Source of the DNA: JANXUF01 sp043747685
Lineage (GTDB): Bacteria > Actinomycetota > Acidimicrobiia > Acidimicrobiales > Ilumatobacteraceae
DNA: 6,006 bases
Reading direction: 5' to 3'
Assembly: GCA_043747685.1 (NCBI GenBank)
Contig: JAYTOR010000235.1
Location: forward strand, 1 to 6,006
Shown here: piece by piece, positions 1 through 5,928 of the stretch
How the letters are laid out: the number at the start of each line of letters is the position of its first letter
Numbering within the stretch: position 1 is the stretch's first letter
Made by a program: the position numbers and the translations under genes
The notes under the pieces: model-generated
Database searches by the model: none
What the model saw: only the letters and a program-made list of their open reading frames with translations
What the model was told of the DNA's origin: nothing

Positions 1-123
1 AGCGATCTTGTCGCCACGCTCGCAGGCATTTCGACGGTTGCCGCACAACACGTCGGCGCGTGGTCGGATACACGTCGAGATCGACGTCTCCATAGCACCG
101 AGAACAACGCTGACTCCGACGGA
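1..123. other. Unassigned stretch downstream of the ATPase remnant
   Basis: No convincing gene, RNA or repeat is visible here on either strand. The short open frame that can be drawn on the plus strand (8-202) has an Arg/Ser/Pro-rich composition typical of a spurious frame and runs antisense into the end of the ATPase remnant. This stretch would contain the 3' flank of that remnant, but I see no clear stem-loop and T-run terminator. Confidence 0.4.
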
Positions 124-1170
124 TCAGCCGGACTGCCAAAGCGCATCGATCGGAGCTGCGATCATTCGGTCGCCGAACGGTAGGACCTCCGTGCCGGCAT
201 AGAGCACGACGCCGCGATGGAGCTGTTCGCCGGTCCGGCATCGAAGGTGGGCGAGATGCCGAAAATCATCGATGTTGACGGTCGAGGAGGCCTGAGCTTC
301 GATTCCCAAGACCCTTCCATCGTGATGCTCTATCACGGCATCGACTTCTTGGTCGTCTCTGTTGCGGTAGTGGTTGAGCGTTGCACAAGCCAATGTCCAC
401 GTCAGCTGTCGAGCGAGTTCGCCGAGCACGAAGTTCTCGAGAACCTGTCCGAGTACGGCCGGCGTCCTGGCGGGACGTCGCCGAGTTCGACCATGCAGGA
501 ATGCGTTTGATCAGAAAGACCTCTTCGAGGAGCGAGACATAACGGTCGACCGTTGTCTTTGGCACTGCGACGTCGTTACTGACGTTCTCGATCTTCAGCG
601 GCGTCGCCATACGAGTTGCGAGCAGCCGGACAAGCCGCGAGAGGTCGTCGCAGCGATGAATGTCGCTCAGCTGTAAGATGCCCCGGTCGATGAGGTCGTT
701 GACATACGACTCGAAGGAACCTCGAACGTCGATTGCCCTCTCGTTTGGTCGCCACTGGGAAACCTTCCCCGCAGCGCTCTATCGACATAGTCCAATTGCA
801 GGAGCGACCCTGAGGTACGTATCTCCGGCTCGTCACCGACAAGTTCGTCGACGAATCCATCGGGACGGCGATCGAGTTCTCCTCGAGCGAATGGCCACAA
901 CTCGATCGTTTCACTGCGTCCGACAAGGGCATCGGGGAGCGATCGCAATCCGAGCAGTATGGCTGTCCCCGTGAGCAGAAACTGACCAGGAGACGAGTCT
1001 TGATCCACGACTGCTTTGATCGGGAGCACGAGCTCAGGCATTCGCTGAATCTCGTCGATCACCATCAGTCCGTCGTGGCGAAGGAATTCGACGGGATCGG
1101 CGCGGGCGGACTGGAGCACGCTCGGCAGGTCGAGACGTCGTTCGATCCCAGACTCCAAGGTCAGCCTCAC
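124..1170 (-). pseudogene. Decayed AAA ATPase (AAA_14 / DUF4143 family) remnant
   Basis: Read on the minus strand in several frames, this matches the ATP-binding 'AAA_14 + DUF4143' family. From 1170 downward one frame carries the Walker B strand (LMVIDEIQRMPEL) and sensor-1 (FLLTGTA), ending near LRG. A second frame continues with GFPVATKREGNRRSRF, and a third with FESYVNDLIDRGILQLSDIH through the winged-helix part (TTVDRYVSLLEEVFLIKRI). After a further frame change, LGQVLENFVLGELARQL leads into an intact C-terminal nuclease-like half (EVDAVIEHHDGRVLGIEAQAS...DFRHL) that stops at 124-126. The two breaks near 765 and 716 each look like one extra base. Between IPAWS (about 490) and LGQVLEN (about 460) the usual segment with the D-x-G-L-A motif is missing, so that break is a deletion. 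The Walker A P-loop at the N-terminus is also absent, because the homology begins at the ycnI stop codon. In this family the ATPases are mostly of unknown role. I infer no active product. Sequencing error could explain the single-base shifts but not the missing P-loop or the deletion. Confidence 0.8.
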
Positions 1171-1880
1171 GGCACCGACGGCGGTGTCTTCGACTTCCTG
1201 GTGACGACGTAAGCTCCGCCGGCGACGATGACGACGAGCACGACGATGAGGATGATCAGCGCCGTATTGCCGTTGTCGGTCGTCTTGTCTCTGTTGGCCG
1301 CCGGTGTCGACGTCAGAGCACCAGGCGTCGTGACGGTGGCAGCGGACGTCGCGGCAGCCGAGTCGCTGTCGTCATCAGGGGCAACGGCGAGATCATCTGA
1401 TGTTGGCGGGCCGGTCGTGATCTTGATCGTCGGCGCGGGGTTGGCCGGTTCTGGTTGTCCGGTGACAATCGGATCGAACCAGTCGATTTCCCCGACAGCG
1501 CATTTCTGCACGATCAGCCAGGAGATCGAGCCGACGGCAGTCGAGGCCGTGAAGCTGATCTCGAAATCGCCTGGCGTGTGCGGATCGAGCGAACCGCCGG
1601 AGAACGTCACGGACGTCGCATCCTGCGTACCGTTCCAACCGGCCGGCGGAATCGCTTCGGCGTCGGTCACACCGGCGGGAATCTTGAACTGCAGACTGCT
1701 GGTGGGGGAGTCTCCGCAACTGTGCTCGACGTTGAATGTCACCGTCGTCGCCAGTCCGGACTGCACTGCGGGCGGGTCCGGCGCGATGTGTGCTGATGCG
1801 GCTGCGGCGAACATCACGATCATCGCTCCGCTCGCTCCGACAGCAGTTGCAAGCTTTGCAACGGAACGCAACTTCGACAT
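1167..1880 (-). CDS. ycnI: YcnI-family (DUF1775) copper-binding exported protein
   Basis: A 237-aa exported copper-binding protein, probably a periplasmic or cell-wall-side Cu chaperone supplying the CopCD importer. Residues 1-30 form a signal peptide (positive SKLRSVAK, then a hydrophobic stretch ending ASA), so the mature protein starts at His31. Residues 31-155 are the beta-rich YcnI domain. In Bacillus subtilis YcnI a Cu(II) 'monohistidine brace' uses the N-terminal His, a Glu and a Trp. The likely equivalents here, placed by eye, are His31, Glu52 (in NVEHSC) and Trp134 (in EIDWFD). Cys55 and Cys127 could form a disulphide, a feature I associate with actinobacterial members. A low-complexity Asp/Ser/Ala/Thr linker (160-204) leads to one membrane helix (about 206-227) and a basic tail. 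I chose the ATG at 1880 because it gives a textbook signal peptide; the frame stays open to 1964 but adds an unrelated Cys/Arg-rich extension. A purine-rich GAGAGAAAG (1892-1900) sits about 11 bases upstream as a weak ribosome binding site. The gene diverges from the 1985-2989 gene. Confidence 0.88.
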   Translation of the reverse strand: MSKLRSVAKLATAVGASGAMIVMFAAAASAHIAPDPPAVQSGLATTVTFNVEHSCGDSPTSSLQFKIPAGVTDAEAIPPAGWNGTQDATSVTFSGGSLDPHTPGDFEISFTASTAVGSISWLIVQKCAVGEIDWFDPIVTGQPEPANPAPTIKITTGPPTSDDLAVAPDDDSDSAAATSAATVTTPGALTSTPAANRDKTTDNGNTALIILIVVLVVIVAGGAYVVTRKSKTPPSVP

Positions 1881-1891
1881 CTGACGACCAG

Positions 1892-1900
1892 CTTTCTCTC
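1892..1900 (-). promoter_or_regulatory. Probable ribosome binding site of ycnI
   Basis: On the minus strand this reads GAGAGAAAG, the only purine-rich run close to the ATG at 1880. It supports that start over upstream in-frame alternatives. It is not a strong match to the anti-Shine-Dalgarno sequence. Confidence 0.4.
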
Positions 1901-1916
1901 GACCCGAACAGGGACA

Positions 1917-1944
1917 AGGTCGCAAGCAGCAGGCGAAAAGTTCA
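1917..1944 (-). promoter_or_regulatory. Candidate ECF-sigma promoter of ycnI
   Basis: On the minus strand TGAACT (1944-1939) is followed by exactly 16 bases and then CGACCT (1922-1917). This is the same GAAC-core, 16-base spacer and CGAC arrangement seen upstream of the anti-sigma gene at 3528-3555. Transcription would start near 1910, giving a leader of about 30 bases that still contains the GAGAGAAAG ribosome binding site. The layout suggests control by the SigC-like factor encoded in this window. This is inference from two sites read by eye. Confidence 0.45.
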
Positions 1945-1956
1945 CGAATATTCGTG
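1943..1956. promoter_or_regulatory. Perfect 14-bp palindrome, candidate operator
   Basis: CACGAATATTCGTG is its own reverse complement over all 14 bases. It lies in the 104-base gap between the divergent ycnI and the 1985-2989 gene, and overlaps the first two bases of the proposed -35 element of ycnI. A dimeric regulator bound here could affect both directions. It does not look like a CsoR operator (C/G-tract centre) or a CopY box (TACAnnTGTA) as I know them, so the cognate protein is unknown. Confidence 0.5.
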
Positions 1957-1984
1957 GCCCTCACCCGCGAGCAGCTTTGGGTAC

Positions 1985-2989
1985 GTGTCCGGTACGTTCG
2001 CAGTATTGCGACGCAAGCTGATCGGATTCTTCATCGCTTCCGTCGCCGTCTTCGGGCCGGCGGCTCCGGTCTGGGCGCACGACGGACAGGGCGGCTCGGC
2101 GAGTGACTATCACGTCACGATCACCGGATTCCAGGGCGACGCGACGGGCATCTCGATGCGGTTCACGAAGTTCGGCCAGTTCGTCGAACTGACCCGAACG
2201 ACCGCCAAAGAGGTCTATGTGCTCGGCTACGAAGGCGAGCCATACCTGCGCCTCGACAGCACGGGCGTTTGGGAGAACATCAAGTCGCCGGCCCACTACC
2301 TCAATCGCGATCGGTACGCGACGACGACGCCGCCGCCGGCCGACGCCAACAAGTCGGCAATCCCGGAGTGGGTCAAGCGGGCCGACGGCAACACCGCTAT
2401 CTGGCATGACCATCGCACCCATTGGATGTCACCGGTGCCGCCGCCCGAGATCGAGGCGAATCGCGGTATCGAGCAGAGCGTTCCCGGCGACCATCACCTG
2501 GCGCTGACCGTAGACGGCCGACCTGTCAGTGCGCTCATCTCGATCGTTTGGATCCCGCCGCCGAACAGGACTGTGTGGTTGGCGATCACCTCGCTCGGGG
2601 GCTGCTTGATGGTATTCCTGCTGGATCGCAGGCGTGTGCTCGTGCTGTGGTTCGCGCTGCTTGCGACGCTGGCTGCGGTGTGTGTACATGGCGGCGGAGT
2701 GCAGGGCACCATTGTCACGGCTGGCGTGGCCGTCGTCGCTCTCGCAGCGGCAATCAGGCAGTGGTGCCTCGTATCAGCGGTGACGGCTGCCATCTCTGCT
2801 GCCTACGGTTTCGTCCGTATCGATAGCTTTTCACATGCACTCGTCGCAGGCACGTTGGCGAACTCATGGGCCAGGGTGGCTGTCGCCGTCAGCCTCGGAG
2901 CAGCCTGCGCCGTCGTCGGTGCGATCGTGATCGAGAAGATCAGCCCCGTTCGGACCGACGAGGTTGGTCGTCCTGCAATCCCTCGATGA
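1985..2989 (+). CDS. Uncharacterised exported protein, five membrane helices, WHDHRTHWM motif
   Basis: A protein of about 334 aa from a family I know only as conserved hypothetical membrane proteins of actinobacteria; I cannot assign a function. With the GTG at 1985, residues 1-31 form a signal peptide (LRRK, hydrophobic core, PVWA), leaving His32 as the mature N-terminus (HDGQGG). Residues 32-195 form an exported domain with EVYVLGYEGEPYLRL (about 76-90), HYLNRDRY (about 104-110), WHDHRTHWM (140-148) and a His pair (170-171). Five hydrophobic helices follow at about 197-214, 217-236, 240-257, 261-279 and 297-317. The His-rich motif, the N-terminal His and the neighbours (ycnI, copCD) suggest copper binding, which is inference. 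The start is uncertain: TTG at 2006 also fits the signal peptide, neither has a clear ribosome binding site, and the frame is open back to 1736, although that part is antisense to ycnI and unlike a protein. The 3' end overlaps the convergent sigma gene by 50 bp. Confidence 0.8.
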   Translation: MSGTFAVLRRKLIGFFIASVAVFGPAAPVWAHDGQGGSASDYHVTITGFQGDATGISMRFTKFGQFVELTRTTAKEVYVLGYEGEPYLRLDSTGVWENIKSPAHYLNRDRYATTTPPPADANKSAIPEWVKRADGNTAIWHDHRTHWMSPVPPPEIEANRGIEQSVPGDHHLALTVDGRPVSALISIVWIPPPNRTVWLAITSLGGCLMVFLLDRRRVLVLWFALLATLAAVCVHGGGVQGTIVTAGVAVVALAAAIRQWCLVSAVTAAISAAYGFVRIDSFSHALVAGTLANSWARVAVAVSLGAACAVVGAIVIEKISPVRTDEVGRPAIPR

Positions 2990-3476
2990 GTGCCAATCTG
3001 GCCCTGGCAACGCGGCTGCGGATCGTCCCGACGGGACAATGACAGACCTCGGCGGTCTCGTGGTATGACAGGCCGAGATACTGCGTGAGGACGAACGCTT
3101 CGCGCCGCTCCCGGTCGAGCCCATCGATCAGCGTTCCGAGCTCGACCGAGCCGGCGCCATTCGGGGTCTCGACGATGGTGAACGGCCGCAGCCTGCCGAG
3201 CAGATTGCGCCGCCTGATCTGGCTACGGACCTGGTCGGCACAGACACGCCTGGCGATCGTCAGCAGCCAGCTCCGCACATCGCAGTCACCTCGGAAACGT
3301 GGCAGTGCAGCGATCGCCCTGCCGAAGGTGTCCTGCGTCAGATCGTCAGCCTCCGCTGCACCGTTCAGGTAGGCGCAGTAGCGCCAGACATCTGCCTGCG
3401 TCTTCTCGACGAGCAGCGCAAGTGCAGGGCGATCGCCACGTTGTGCCTCGACAGCTGTTCGGGTGAGTTCGTTCAT
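2940..3476 (-). CDS. sigC: SigC-like ECF RNA polymerase sigma factor
   Basis: A 178-aa extracytoplasmic-function sigma factor with only regions 2 and 4. Region 2 spans about 20-88, with ADDLTQDTF at 43-51 (core RNA polymerase contact and helix 2.2) and RSWLLTIARRVCADQVR at 68-84 (-10 recognition). Region 4 spans about 116-165, with LTQYLGLSYHETAEV and the helix-turn-helix PVGTIRSRVARAR (148-160) for -35 recognition. From memory, the pattern TQxDVWR...AYL...ADDLTQ(D/E)TF...LPRF and CPVGTIRSRVARAR closely resembles Mycobacterium tuberculosis SigC, which has been tied to copper acquisition, and Corynebacterium SigC, tied to respiratory and copper status. Its position inside a copper locus agrees with this. 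The ATG at 3476 gives the standard length; GGTAGGAC just upstream is a very closely spaced possible ribosome binding site. The gene is divergent from the putative anti-sigma gene instead of cotranscribed with it. An odd Cys-His-Cys (145-147) lies in the region 4 helix-turn-helix. Confidence 0.9.
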   Translation of the reverse strand: MNELTRTAVEAQRGDRPALALLVEKTQADVWRYCAYLNGAAEADDLTQDTFGRAIAALPRFRGDCDVRSWLLTIARRVCADQVRSQIRRRNLLGRLRPFTIVETPNGAGSVELGTLIDGLDRERREAFVLTQYLGLSYHETAEVCHCPVGTIRSRVARARLALIEGLQDDQPRRSERG

Positions 3477-3526
3477 GTCCTACCGTCGTTCTACCAAGTC
3501 GGGCCGGAAAATCGGAATCAGGCGAA

Positions 3527-3546
3527 GGGAACCAACTGCGGTTCCC
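3527..3546. repeat. Inverted repeat GGGAACC / GGTTCCC between sigma and anti-sigma genes
   Basis: GGGAACC (3527-3533) and its exact reverse complement GGTTCCC (3540-3546) are separated by six bases. Each arm puts a -35-like GGGAACC on one strand, one facing each divergent gene. It may therefore be a back-to-back pair of ECF -35 elements, an operator, or both. Confidence 0.6.
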
Positions 3547-3555
3547 GGGCGACTG
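3528..3555 (+). promoter_or_regulatory. Candidate ECF-sigma promoter of the anti-sigma/copCD operon
   Basis: GGAACC (3528-3533), a spacer of exactly 16 bases and CGACTG (3550-3555) fit the usual ECF promoter layout (GGAAC-type -35, CG-rich -10). Counting about 5-8 bases past the -10 puts the transcription start at about 3560-3563, at or next to the ATG of the anti-sigma gene. This explains why no ribosome binding site is visible there: the message would be leaderless or nearly so, which is common in actinobacteria. Autoregulation by the adjacent SigC-like factor is the natural reading but is inferred. Confidence 0.55.
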
Positions 3556-3562
3556 TATCGGT

Positions 3563-4207
3563 ATGGACTGCGACCATGCGAAGATGACCTACTCGGCGTC
3601 CGTCGACGGCGAGGCGACGGCACTCGAACGACGCTCGGTCGATGCCCACCTCGAGAGCTGCTCTGACTGCAGGGAATTCGCGGCCGCAGCGGACCGGGTG
3701 CAACGGATGAACCGGGTGAGGCCGGCAGAACACGTACCGGACCTCTCGCAGGTCATCATGTCGGCCGCTCACCCGCCACGGCTCGGGCGCGGTGAATGGA
3801 TCCGCTACTCGTTGGCGACCGTCGCGCTGACGGAACTGGTGCTGGCATTGCCTGCCCTGGTGTTGGCAGAGGAGCCCGGAACAACGGCGCACCTAGCACG
3901 CCACATCGGAGCGCTGACAGCGGCGATGGCCTTGGGCTTCCTGTACACCGCGTGGCGCCCGCAGCGGGCGTACGGCGTGTTACCGATCGCAGCCGCATTG
4001 TCGGCGACGATGGCTCTGAGTGCGCTCTTCGACATCGCTGGCGGCGTCACTCCGTTGATCAGCGAAGCGCATCACGTCGTAGAACTGGCAGGCTTCCTAC
4101 TCGTGTGGATGCTTGCCGGAACCCCAGGTCTGTCTCGCCTGTATCGTGTGCGGAGTCTCCGACGAGCAGCGATTTTCGAAGCCGATGTTCTCGACGAAGT
4201 TGCATGA
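3563..4207 (+). CDS. zf-HC2 membrane protein, probable anti-sigma factor of the SigC-like sigma
   Basis: A 214-aa protein with a cytoplasmic zinc-finger anti-sigma domain followed by a membrane domain. The N-terminus has the ZAS-type pattern: Cys3/His5, SVDGE (13-17), then His29-x3-Cys33-x2-Cys36 (AHLESCSDC). In this family such residues bind zinc and the helices clamp an ECF sigma factor. Four predicted membrane helices follow at about 82-102, 115-131, 137-160 and 170-188. His110, His114 and the pair His170-His171 lie at helix ends facing each other in the chain order, and could bind a metal. The pairing with the divergent sigma gene is inferred from adjacency and domain type. The ATG at 3563 has no ribosome binding site and coincides with the predicted transcription start. 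The stop codon overlaps the copCD start (ATGA), so the two are likely translationally coupled, linking the sensor directly to the copper importer. It could alternatively sense copper, heme or redox state; the sequence does not decide this. Confidence 0.82.
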   Translation: MDCDHAKMTYSASVDGEATALERRSVDAHLESCSDCREFAAAADRVQRMNRVRPAEHVPDLSQVIMSAAHPPRLGRGEWIRYSLATVALTELVLALPALVLAEEPGTTAHLARHIGALTAAMALGFLYTAWRPQRAYGVLPIAAALSATMALSALFDIAGGVTPLISEAHHVVELAGFLLVWMLAGTPGLSRLYRVRSLRRAAIFEADVLDEVA

Positions 4208-5913
4208 TGTTCCCATCGACGTTGCCTGATGAAACAAGCACCCGGCGTAGCCTTCGCCGACCGCTGATCCTCCTGGTCGGCGCTCTTCTCGGGCTGCTCG
4301 TGTTGCTCTGCGGCCCGGCGACGATCGCTTCGGCTCATGCGGAGCTGCTGTCGAGTTCTCCCGCCGCAGGCTCGGTGTCGGCAGTGCCGCCCGACCACAT
4401 CACGCTGGCATTCGGCGAGAATGTCGAGATCGGCCTCGGTGCGATCCGCCTGCTGGACGGCACCGGCAAAGAGGTCTCGATCGGGCCGGCCGAACATCCC
4501 GCTGGGGACCACTCGGCGGTCAGGATGTCGTTGCCGGTGCTCGCTGAGGGTTCGTACGTCGTCGACTGGCAGGTCATTTCCGCAGACTCCCACCAGGTGC
4601 ATGCCGCCTACACGTTCCAGGTCGGAACGAAGACGACCTTGCAGTCCGGCGTGATCGAGGCGGCGATTGCCGGCAGCGGCACCGGCCGGGCAGCTGGCGG
4701 AGCGCTGGACGCAAGCCGGGGCCTCGTCGCTGCCGGTTTCGCCGTCGTGCTCGGCTCGCTCGTGGCGGTTGCGGCCGGCATCGTGACGATGTCGAAGCGC
4801 CTCCGGCTGACGATCGTCGCCTCCGGTCTGATCGCCGCTGCCGCCGGGCTGGTGGCGATTCCGCTGGAGGCCGGGTACGCCGCCAACAGACCGTTGTCGG
4901 TGCTGACGGACGGTTCGAGCTGGCGGGCGGTGATGGAGACCCAGGTCGGACGCGACTGGCTGCTGCGAGCGATACTGATCGGCGTCGGAACGCTCGTGCT
5001 GGCGAACACGACGGCGTTCAGCGACGGTCGCGGCTGGCGAATCGCGGCGTCACTGACAGCGCTCGCTGTCGCCCTCACCTTCGCCTTCGGGGGCCACGGC
5101 GACACCGGGCGGTGGCACCTCCTCGGTATCGCGCTGACCGTCGTCCACGTCCTCGTCATGGGAATCTGGCTGGGTGGGCTCGTCGCCCTGATGTTGGCGA
5201 TGGCGAGCGTGGAGGAGCATCGGGTGCGCCAGTTCTCGCGACTCGCCTTCGTCTGTGTGTCAGCGGTGGTTGTCACCGGCTCGGTGCAGGCGATCCGCCA
5301 ATTGGGATCGGTGTCGGCACTGACATCGACGCGCTACGGCCAGCTCCTCATCTGGAAACTGGTGGCTGTCGCCCTCGTCCTCTTCGTCGCGTCGATGAGC
5401 CGGCGGCTCGTCTACGGCAAGGTCGTCGGCGTTTCCACGATCCAGGCATTGCCGGCCGGTGCGGCGGTCGCCCGGCTCGACCGCGAGACACTTCGACGGT
5501 CGGTGACGCTGGAGGTGATCTTCGGCGTCGTGATACTCGCGGTGACGTCGAGCCTGATGGCGTCAAACCCCAGTGCCGCCGGGAACTTCAAGCCCTACGC
5601 ATCGTCGCTGACCCAGGGCGGTTACGTCGCCTCGATCTCTCTCGATCCGGCGCGCGTCGGCAGCAATCAGCTCCACGTTTACCTGTCGAGCATCAACAGT
5701 TCGCTCGACAATCCGGACAATGTCACCGTCGAGCTGTCGGACCCGGCGCGCAACGTCGCTCCGATCGGACTCACCGTCACCCCTGCGGGGCCTTCGCACT
5801 ACGTCGCTGTTGCCGAACTGCCGTACGCGGCGAAGTGGACGATGACGATCACCGCCAGGTACCACACCTTCGATCAGGTGATCTTCAGGACGGTCGTCCC
5901 GATCCGCGCCTGA
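4204..5913 (+). CDS. copCD: CopC-CopD fusion copper-uptake protein (YcnJ type)
   Basis: A 569-aa copper binding and import protein. Residues 1-44 are a long signal peptide (RRSLRRP, a hydrophobic run, IASA), leaving His45 as the mature N-terminus. Residues 45-141 are the CopC beta-barrel. CopC proteins bind Cu(II) through the N-terminal His and an Asp-x-His pair, seen here as His45 and Asp128-Ser-His130, with a further His133. Residues about 172-452 are the CopD membrane domain with some eight helices (about 172-195, 202-222, 251-270, 279-297, 304-331, 346-363, 379-399, 433-452), including HLLGIALTVVHVLVMGIWLGG and the conserved RYGQLLIWKL stretch. His298, His305 and His315 are candidate copper ligands. 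Residues about 453-569 form an exported beta-rich tail like the C-terminal domain of Bacillus YcnJ (YtkA-like). I chose the ATG at 4204 because it makes a 4-bp ATGA overlap with the upstream stop; the ATG at 4207 is in frame and equally possible. The frame is open much further upstream, but that part only mirrors the anti-sigma gene. Confidence 0.92.
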   Translation: MMFPSTLPDETSTRRSLRRPLILLVGALLGLLVLLCGPATIASAHAELLSSSPAAGSVSAVPPDHITLAFGENVEIGLGAIRLLDGTGKEVSIGPAEHPAGDHSAVRMSLPVLAEGSYVVDWQVISADSHQVHAAYTFQVGTKTTLQSGVIEAAIAGSGTGRAAGGALDASRGLVAAGFAVVLGSLVAVAAGIVTMSKRLRLTIVASGLIAAAAGLVAIPLEAGYAANRPLSVLTDGSSWRAVMETQVGRDWLLRAILIGVGTLVLANTTAFSDGRGWRIAASLTALAVALTFAFGGHGDTGRWHLLGIALTVVHVLVMGIWLGGLVALMLAMASVEEHRVRQFSRLAFVCVSAVVVTGSVQAIRQLGSVSALTSTRYGQLLIWKLVAVALVLFVASMSRRLVYGKVVGVSTIQALPAGAAVARLDRETLRRSVTLEVIFGVVILAVTSSLMASNPSAAGNFKPYASSLTQGGYVASISLDPARVGSNQLHVYLSSINSSLDNPDNVTVELSDPARNVAPIGLTVTPAGPSHYVAVAELPYAAKWTMTITARYHTFDQVIFRTVVPIRA

Positions 5914-5928
5914 CCGACGGCGACCGGC

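Noticed and set aside
700..780. Programmed ribosomal frameshifting as an explanation for the ATPase frame changes
   Set aside because: There are two shifts plus a missing internal segment and no P-loop; no slippery sequence with a following structure was evident, so decay is simpler.
124..1170. A defence or toxin-antitoxin role for the AAA/DUF4143 gene
   Set aside because: The gene is broken, has no partner gene visible beside it, and the family's function is not established.
1173..1186. CACCG-ACGG-CGGTG hairpin at the 3' end of ycnI, considered as a terminator
   Set aside because: The stem is only 5 bp, lies inside the ycnI coding region, and no T-run follows on the minus strand.
1228..1884. 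A 218-codon open frame on the plus strand, antisense to ycnI
   Set aside because: It mirrors the ycnI coding sequence, has low-complexity Ser/Ala/Val composition and no family resemblance; the minus-strand frame has a signal peptide, conserved Cys, Trp and a membrane anchor.
1736..1984. N-terminal extension of the unknown membrane protein back to 1736
   Set aside because: The extra 83 residues are Arg/Ser-rich, run antisense through the ycnI start and promoter region, and would bury the signal peptide inside the protein.
3796..4203. N-terminal extension of CopCD back to 3796
   Set aside because: It is an out-of-frame copy of the anti-sigma gene with an Arg-rich composition; the ATGA overlap and signal peptide at 4204 are far better supported.
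4608..5276. A 222-codon minus-strand open frame antisense to copCD
   Set aside because: Its Ser/Thr/Pro/Ala-rich composition is a typical artefact of a GC-rich gene on the other strand, and the plus-strand CopD domain is clear.
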